Shown here in pieces: positions 6,825 through 10,491 of a DNA stretch of 10,491 nt. The notes beneath the pieces were generated by a model. It saw only the letters and a program-made list of their open reading frames with translations, had not been told where the DNA came from and did no database searches. Source of the stretch: Desulfobacterales bacterium (GTDB lineage: Bacteria; Desulfobacterota; Desulfobacteria; Desulfobacterales; Desulfosalsimonadaceae); contig JAGXLE010000023.1 of NCBI GenBank assembly GCA_018334855.1, forward strand, positions 1-10,491. Reading direction: 5' to 3'. Each line of letters begins with the position of its first letter. Within the stretch, counting starts at the first letter, position 1. The translations under genes and the position numbers were made by a program.

Positions 6825-8030
6825 ATGATACTGGCAATTAATGCGGGGAGTTCCTCCATAAAATTCAGCCTTTTTAATTCGGAGAATTTAGAGGTTCTGG
6901 CAGGCGGTTTGATTGAGCGGATCGGGTTGCCGGGTACTTTCTTTTCTTTTCAAAACAATATCAGAAATTGCAGTTTGGGCAACAATGTTGATATTTCAGA
7001 TACTTTCGAAGCTATAAGTTATATTTCAAATATATTGACCGGCAATGAATACGGTGTTGTTTCTTCAGTGGGTGAAATTTCAGCTATAGGTCACAGAGTG
7101 GTTCATGGAGGTGAAAGTATATCCCGGCCTGTAATAATCTCTTCTGAAATAAAGGAGATTATCCGGGAAAATATAGATCTTGCTCCTCTTCATAATCCTC
7201 CGAATTTAAAAGGAATAGAAGCCTGTGAAAAGTATTTTCCTGAAGTGCCTCAAGTAGCGGTTTTTGATACGGCGTTTCACTCCTCTATTCCTGATTACGC
7301 ATATATCTATGCCCTGCCTTACAGGATGTACAGCGAATACTCTGTTCGAAGATACGGATTCCATGGAATAAGCCAGAAATACGTACTTGAAGAATCCGCT
7401 CAATATTTAAATATAAAAAAATCCGAATACAATTGTATTATCTGTCACCTGGGAAGCGGCTGCAGCATTACTGCTGTAGCCGGGGGGTGCAGTGTTGACA
7501 CAAGTATGGGTTTAACGCCGCTGGAGGGCTTGGTCATGGGGACCAGAAGCGGAGATATTGACCCTGCTGTCATCTTATATCTTTTAACCCGGAAAGATTA
7601 TGATATAAATGAAGTCAGCAATATTTTAAACAAAAAAAGCGGATTGTATGGCATTTCGGGGATCGGCTCAAGCGATATCAGGGATATACTTCAGGCCCGT
7701 GATCACGGATCCTACCAGGCGGAATTGGCTATAAAATCATTTACTTACAGGGTAAAAAAATATATCTGTTCTTACATGGGGGTACTTGAGCGTGTGGACA
7801 GCATTGTTTTTACCGGGGGTATCGGGGAAAATTCACACGAGATCAGGTATAAAGCATGCCAAAATCTGGAAAAGTTCGGGGTGGTAATAGATCAAAATAA
7901 AAATCAGCATTTGCAGGGGATTGAGATTCAAAGTGATTCCAGTGAAGTTAAAATACTTGTAGTGCCTACAAATGAAGAAAAAGAAATTGCCCGGCAGGTA
8001 CTTTCAACTGTTGAACGTAAGAATCGGTGA
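6825..8030 (+). CDS. ackA: Acetate kinase
   Basis: A 401-residue cytoplasmic kinase that interconverts acetyl phosphate plus ADP with acetate plus ATP. It is the full family length and has every key residue at almost the numbering of the Methanosarcina thermophila enzyme: Asn6 in NAGSSSIKF, Arg91 in GHRVVHGG, Asp148 in FDTAFH, His180 in RYGFHG, Arg241 in GTRSGDIDP and Glu384 in PTNEE. The acetate-pocket residues Val93, Leu122, Phe179 and Pro232 are also conserved, which favours acetate over propionate or butyrate. GGIGENS at 331-337 forms part of the nucleotide site. Two ATG codons are adjacent (6822 and 6825); the second is chosen because AAGGGA ends 4 bp before it. It begins 8 bp after the exporter gene, so it is probably the last gene of the operon. 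Its base composition is visibly more AT-rich than the genes before it. No phosphotransacetylase gene is present in the window. Confidence 0.96.
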   Translation: MILAINAGSSSIKFSLFNSENLEVLAGGLIERIGLPGTFFSFQNNIRNCSLGNNVDISDTFEAISYISNILTGNEYGVVSSVGEISAIGHRVVHGGESISRPVIISSEIKEIIRENIDLAPLHNPPNLKGIEACEKYFPEVPQVAVFDTAFHSSIPDYAYIYALPYRMYSEYSVRRYGFHGISQKYVLEESAQYLNIKKSEYNCIICHLGSGCSITAVAGGCSVDTSMGLTPLEGLVMGTRSGDIDPAVILYLLTRKDYDINEVSNILNKKSGLYGISGIGSSDIRDILQARDHGSYQAELAIKSFTYRVKKYICSYMGVLERVDSIVFTGGIGENSHEIRYKACQNLEKFGVVIDQNKNQHLQGIEIQSDSSEVKILVVPTNEEKEIARQVLSTVERKNR

Positions 8031-8055
8031 TTTAATTTTCCGGGAAGCAGATATT

Positions 8056-8200
8056 TAGTGCCCATCCAGAAATGGCTAATTTGCCCAATTTCTGCGTCAG
8101 GCTCAAATTTTAATCCTCAAAATACTTTGAGTATTCCTGCGGTTAAAATTTTCGCCTTCCTTGAACTTGAACAAATTATCTGATTTCTGGACGGACACTA
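8056..8200. mobile_element. MITE-like palindromic element
   Basis: An element of about 145 bp bounded by 18-bp terminal inverted repeats, TAGTGCCCATCCAGAAAT (8056-8073) and the complement of TAGTGTCCGTCCAGAAAT (8183-8200), which match at 16 of 18 positions. The symmetry continues inside: TAATTTG/CAAATTA, AAATTTTAA (8105-8113) / TTAAAATTT (8143-8151) and a central hairpin AATACT-TTG-AGTATT (8121-8135), all centred on position 8128 or within half a base of it. A 4-bp direct repeat ATTT flanks AGTG...CACT (8053-8056 and 8200-8203), a possible target duplication. It has no coding capacity. It would fold into one long hairpin if transcribed and may end or protect the operon transcript. A non-autonomous element moved by a transposase elsewhere is the best explanation. 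Confidence 0.75.
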
Positions 8201-8284
8201 TTTAATATGCCGTTTTCGTATAAAACATAAATGACGGTACCTGCGGGCAGAAGATTTTTTTGATTACTGCTCAGGAGAGAGAGT

Positions 8285-9673
8285 ATGCTTGATAAACTTG
8301 AGAAAAAAGATTGGCTTGACGAGAATTTAAAATATATTCTGGATGATATTTCTTCAGGAATCATCCTTTGCGGAAGCGATTACAGGGTTAAATACATCAA
8401 TAAATTCTATGCCCACCTGCTGGCAACCACGCCTGAAGAAGCCACGGGAAAAGATATTCGTTCTTTTTTCCCCGATTCAAGAGTCCCTGATGTATTTGAA
8501 AGCGGCGAGCCCGAGCTTCGCCAGCACTGCCTTCATAAAAAAGAAATTATCAGAAGCAGCACGGATATAACCCTGCTGGTTAACAGGCTTCCTATAAGGC
8601 AGGGCGGCAGGGTTACAGATGTGGTCATAGAGACTATCTTCAAGGATAATTTCCAGATCAAGAAATATGTGGAACAAAATAATCTGTTAAAAAAGAAAGT
8701 TCTTAAATATCAGAATAATCTTGGCTCAGCCCTTTCCCCGACTTACAGCATGGCGTCAATCCTGGGCAAAAGCAAAAGAATAGAAGAGGCAAAACACCAA
8801 CTGAAAAAATTTGCCACATCCCTGGATTCCCTATTGATTACGGGTGAGACCGGAAGCGGAAAAGAACTTTTCGCCCATGCCGCCCATCTTGAGAGCAGCC
8901 GCGCGTACGGGCCTTTTGTTTGCGTAAATTGCGCAGCCATTCCCAAGGATCTCATCGAATCCGAACTGTTCGGATATGAGAAAGGTGCTTTTACGGGTGC
9001 AAAAGATTCCGGCAAGACGGGTAAAATCGAGCTGGCCAGCGAGGGGACCCTGTTTCTCGATGAAATCGGCGATCTTTCTCTCGGAGCCCAGGCGAAGCTG
9101 TTGAGATGCCTGGAGAGTAAAACCATAGAGAGAATAGGGGGATATACGCCGAAGAAGGTCGATTTCAGGCTGATTTGTGCAACAAATGCCGATCTGGATT
9201 CAATGATGAAGCACCGGCAGTTCAGAGAGGATCTTTATTACAGAATAAACAGCATGAATCTGCATGTGCCGGCATTAAGGGAGCGTCCGGAAGATATTAT
9301 GATTCTGGCCGAACATTTTATACATCCAAATTTCCATATTGCTCCGGATGCAAAAAAGTTGCTGTCAAGTTATGATTGGCCGGGAAATGTCCGGGAACTT
9401 AAAAACGCTTTGGCCTGGGCGTGCCACATGTCCGAAGACGGAAGGGTTGAGGCGAAGTATCTGCCCAATAAAATCCGCCGGGCCAGTTTCGTGCGATCCC
9501 TGAGGCACAGCAGTAATAATAAGCTGGCCGCAAAAGTGGCTGAATTTGAAAGAATGATAATATCTGACACGCTGGAATCAACTGCCGGCAATAAGCTTGA
9601 AGCAGCCCGCCGATTGGGGATTTCAAGGTCCACGCTCTACGATAAATGCAAAGCATTCGGCTTGCTGGAATAA
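8285..9673 (+). CDS. PAS-domain sigma-54-dependent transcriptional activator
   Basis: A 462-residue enhancer-binding protein that activates sigma-54 RNA polymerase. Domains in order: a PAS sensor at about 15-120 (ILDDISSGIILCG, then YINKFYAHLLATTPEEATG); a short coiled linker near 125-148; an AAA+ domain at about 155-385; and a Fis-type helix-turn-helix at about 418-460. The AAA+ part has Walker A GETGSGKE (187-194), the sigma-54 contact loop GAFTGA (234-239), Walker B GTLFLDEIGD (254-263), REDLYYRIN (314-322) with arginine-finger candidates, and WPGNVREL (365-372). The end, NKLEAARRLGISRSTLYDKCKAFGL, is the recognition HTH. There is no phospho-receiver domain, so PAS probably senses a small ligand or redox state. 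AGGAG lies 7 bp before the ATG. It is separated from acetate kinase by 254 bp including a MITE, so it likely has its own promoter; TATAAA at 8219-8224 is a possible -10 but has no good -35. Confidence 0.93.
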   Translation: MLDKLEKKDWLDENLKYILDDISSGIILCGSDYRVKYINKFYAHLLATTPEEATGKDIRSFFPDSRVPDVFESGEPELRQHCLHKKEIIRSSTDITLLVNRLPIRQGGRVTDVVIETIFKDNFQIKKYVEQNNLLKKKVLKYQNNLGSALSPTYSMASILGKSKRIEEAKHQLKKFATSLDSLLITGETGSGKELFAHAAHLESSRAYGPFVCVNCAAIPKDLIESELFGYEKGAFTGAKDSGKTGKIELASEGTLFLDEIGDLSLGAQAKLLRCLESKTIERIGGYTPKKVDFRLICATNADLDSMMKHRQFREDLYYRINSMNLHVPALRERPEDIMILAEHFIHPNFHIAPDAKKLLSSYDWPGNVRELKNALAWACHMSEDGRVEAKYLPNKIRRASFVRSLRHSSNNKLAAKVAEFERMIISDTLESTAGNKLEAARRLGISRSTLYDKCKAFGLLE

Positions 9674-9718
9674 GTATTTTTGCCTGCCCTTTGACCTGAG
9701 TTTTTGATGTGATGGTGC

Positions 9719-9754
9719 TGTCCGGAGTTCCGTACATGTCCGGAACATCGGACA
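9719..9754. promoter_or_regulatory. Two abutting 18-bp dyad sites (candidate activator-binding sites A and B)
   Basis: Site A, TGTCCGGAGTTCCGTACA (9719-9736), and site B, TGTCCGGAACATCGGACA (9737-9754), lie end to end, each with TGT...ACA outer symmetry; site B has perfect 6-bp arms TGTCCG/CGGACA. The TGTC...GACA plan and tandem arrangement are typical of sites bound by Fis-type HTH dimers of sigma-54 activators. They begin 45 bp after the stop codon of such an activator gene. Binding by that protein is inference. Confidence 0.55.
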
Positions 9755-9816
9755 CGCTTGCGATCTGTCTAAAATTTTAAAGTTTATAGGGAAAACGGCG
9801 TTTGGGTGAACAATTG

Positions 9817-9834
9817 TGTACGGAGTTCCGGACA
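9817..9834. promoter_or_regulatory. Third 18-bp dyad site (site C)
   Basis: TGTACGGAGTTCCGGACA differs from site A at only two positions (A for C at position 4, G for T at position 15) and shares the central CGGAGTTCCG exactly. With flanking bases the symmetry extends to 22 bp (TGTGT...ACACA). The centre is 98 bp from that of site A. Three related copies in 116 bp make a regulatory cluster more likely than chance. Confidence 0.55.
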
Positions 9835-9871
9835 CAAAATAGCGTGTTTTTAAAAATTGAGAAAACAGCAC

Positions 9872-9887
9872 TTGCCAGGAGATTGCT
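9872..9887 (+). promoter_or_regulatory. Weak candidate sigma-54 (-24/-12) promoter
   Basis: TTGCCA-N5-TTGCT keeps the -12 TTGC and the correct spacing to a -24-like element, but the -24 region is TTGCCA where the consensus is TGGCAC, so the invariant GG is broken. It lies about 38 bp after site C, a usual distance for activator sites. No gene directly downstream within the window is evident, so this remains tentative. Confidence 0.2.
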
Positions 9888-9987
9888 TTTCGGCGGGGAA
9901 AAGATAATAATTATGATGGTTTCGTAAAAAGCTGTTTATCCCGCCAGGGCGGTATTTTTGCAGAAAGGAAATCTGTAAGCACCTTGG

Positions 9988-10081
9988 CTGATCGGCGGTG
10001 CGAAAAAGGAGTTTCCTCGCTCCAGGAGCCTCTTCGAGCCTCAATTTCCGCTCGGAAACCCGCTTTTCCGCACCGCCGTCA
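9988..10081. repeat. Large imperfect inverted repeat (hairpin)
   Basis: CTGA(T)CGGCGGTGCG at 9988-10002 pairs with CGCACCGCCGTCAG at 10069-10081/2, and the pairing continues inward through AAAAGG...GTTTCC and GGAAACC...CTTTTCC with small bulges, giving an interrupted stem of over 25 bp. The loop region carries smaller palindromes (CTCC-A-GGAG). Open frames read through it on both strands look repeat-derived. It could be a repeat-family member, an RNA structure, or part of a terminator; there is no U-tract directly after the stem. Confidence 0.5.
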
Positions 10082-10137
10082 GGGCAACAAAGTGCAATTT
10101 CGGCAGAGCGCAAAAAAAGGATTTCCCTGGAAGTCAA

Positions 10138-10275
10138 TTTTGATGGCGCCGTAAAAAGTCATAAAACTGGAATAATCACTAAACAATAAAAAAATAACTT
10201 TCTGATTTTACTTAACACTTAATCACTTAAAACTTAACACTGCCTGTAAAAAAAGACTTTTTACAGGCTCATCAA
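10138..10275. mobile_element. Second MITE-like element with GTAAAAAGTC terminal repeats
   Basis: TTGATG-N5-GTAAAAAGTC occurs on the plus strand at 10140-10160 and on the minus strand at 10275-10255, so the two copies face each other as terminal inverted repeats around about 95 bp of AT-rich DNA. The right copy also forms a perfect 11-bp stem with its neighbour (GCCTGTAAAAA at 10242-10252 with TTTTTACAGGC at 10258-10268). A third, solitary direct copy, GATGGTTTCGTAAAAAG, is at 9915-9931. Such GTAAAAAGTC repeats are, as far as I recall, common in deltaproteobacterial intergenic DNA. No coding capacity. Confidence 0.5.
10210..10241. repeat. ACTTAA short repeat array
   Basis: Four copies of ACTTAA start at 10210, 10217, 10225 and 10232 (spacings 7, 8 and 7 bp), and the longer unit ACTTAACACT occurs at both ends (10210-10219 and 10232-10241). 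It lies inside the second MITE-like element. No function can be assigned. Confidence 0.6.
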
Positions 10276-10361
10276 TTATGGAATATTAAACAATTTTCTT
10301 TGAAGCGGCGAAGCCTGGCATGCCTGTTGCATTTTATAAAAAGATTTCCAGGGAAGTCTAT

Positions 10362-10451
10362 GGTCGGGGTCGGTTTTTGAAGCGACATTGACCGTTTTCG
10401 GGATTCATCAAATCCCGGAACCGGTCAGGAGCGAAAAAACCGACCCCGACC
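10362..10451. repeat. Long near-perfect palindrome (REP-like hairpin)
   Basis: GGTCGGGGTCGGTTTTT (10362-10378) is perfectly complementary to 10435-10451 over 17 bp. Inside lie two more perfect stems, TGACCG (10389-10394) / CGGTCA (10422-10427) and CGGGATT (10399-10405) / AATCCCG (10411-10417), around the loop CATCA. The whole would fold into one 90-nt hairpin with small internal loops. It resembles repetitive extragenic palindromes and could also act as a transcript end for either strand. No REP-type transposase gene is in the window. Confidence 0.65.
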
Positions 10452-10491
10452 GCAGGGTTTCCTTAGACCAGAGTATATAAGATATCGAAGA

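Larger units (their letters stand above)
9674..10491. other. Gene-free, repeat-rich intergenic region
   Basis: No credible protein gene was found in these 818 bp on either strand: open frames are short and run through repeats and hairpins. It contains, in order, three 18-bp dyad sites, a weak sigma-54 promoter candidate, a first copy of the GTAAAAAG repeat (9911-9934), a short CCGCC-AG-GGCGG stem followed by TATTTTTG (9941-9959), a large imperfect hairpin, a second MITE-like pair, an ACTTAA array and a long palindrome at the right edge. The DNA from about 10160 to 10240 is very AT-rich. Confidence 0.7.

Noticed and set aside
8070..8095. Sigma-54 promoter (TGGCTAATTTGC) upstream of the activator gene
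   Set aside because: The GG-to-GC spacing is 7 bp, not 10, and it lies inside the MITE-like element.
9850..10137. Minus-strand open frame of 95 codons and the overlapping plus-strand frame 9998-10189
   Set aside because: Both run through the hairpin 9988-10081 and the GTAAAAAG repeats, have no ribosome-binding site and look repeat-derived.
10210..10241. CRISPR array
   Set aside because: The repeats are only 6-10 bp with 1-2 bp between them; there are no spacers and no cas genes.
10242..10268. Intrinsic terminator (11-bp stem GCCTGTAAAAA / TTTTTACAGGC)
   Set aside because: There is no U-tract after the stem on either strand, and the right arm belongs to the GTAAAAAGTC repeat.

Overview
The window looks like a chromosomal segment from an anaerobic deltaproteobacterium of the Desulfobacterales type. 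This rests on gene content and style: a ferredoxin-type DUF362 protein, a sigma-54 activator, acetate kinase, GltS and TauE-type carriers, moderately GC-rich codon use, and repeat-rich intergenic DNA. No rRNA or housekeeping marker is present, so the taxonomy is inference.

Layout. The left edge (1-249) holds the N-terminal 83 codons of a minus-strand gene that runs out of the window. A divergent regulatory gap (250-465) follows. All other genes lie on the plus strand: a DUF362 protein with two C-terminal 4Fe-4S motifs (466-1635); a 98-bp gap with a perfect palindrome that could be a TetR operator; then a tight run of an SDR oxidoreductase (1734-2573), a TetR-family regulator (2607-3230), a PLP-dependent group II decarboxylase or sphingosine-1-phosphate-lyase-like enzyme (3285-4715), a GltS-like sodium/solute symporter (4731-6080), a TauE/SafE-type exporter (6085-6816) and acetate kinase (6825-8030). 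Gaps within the run are 33, 54, 15, 4 and 8 bp with no visible terminator, so it is probably one operon. A roughly 145-bp palindromic MITE-like element (8056-8200) separates it from a PAS/AAA+/Fis-type sigma-54 activator (8285-9673). The last 800 bp have no credible gene but are dense in structure: three 18-bp dyad sites like the targets of a sigma-54 activator, a large imperfect hairpin, a second MITE-like repeat pair, an ACTTAA array, and a long near-perfect palindrome.

How it may work together. The operon pairs a PLP enzyme and an oxidoreductase with an importer of the anionic amino acid class, an anion/sulfite-type exporter, and acetate kinase for making ATP from acetyl phosphate. That composition suggests fermentative or respiratory breakdown of an amino acid or related zwitterionic compound (a sulfonated amino acid is one speculative option), repressed by the TetR protein. 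The enzyme that would make acetyl phosphate is not in the window, so the substrate remains unknown. The sigma-54 activator probably acts on the dyad sites downstream of its own gene and so controls something at or beyond the right edge.
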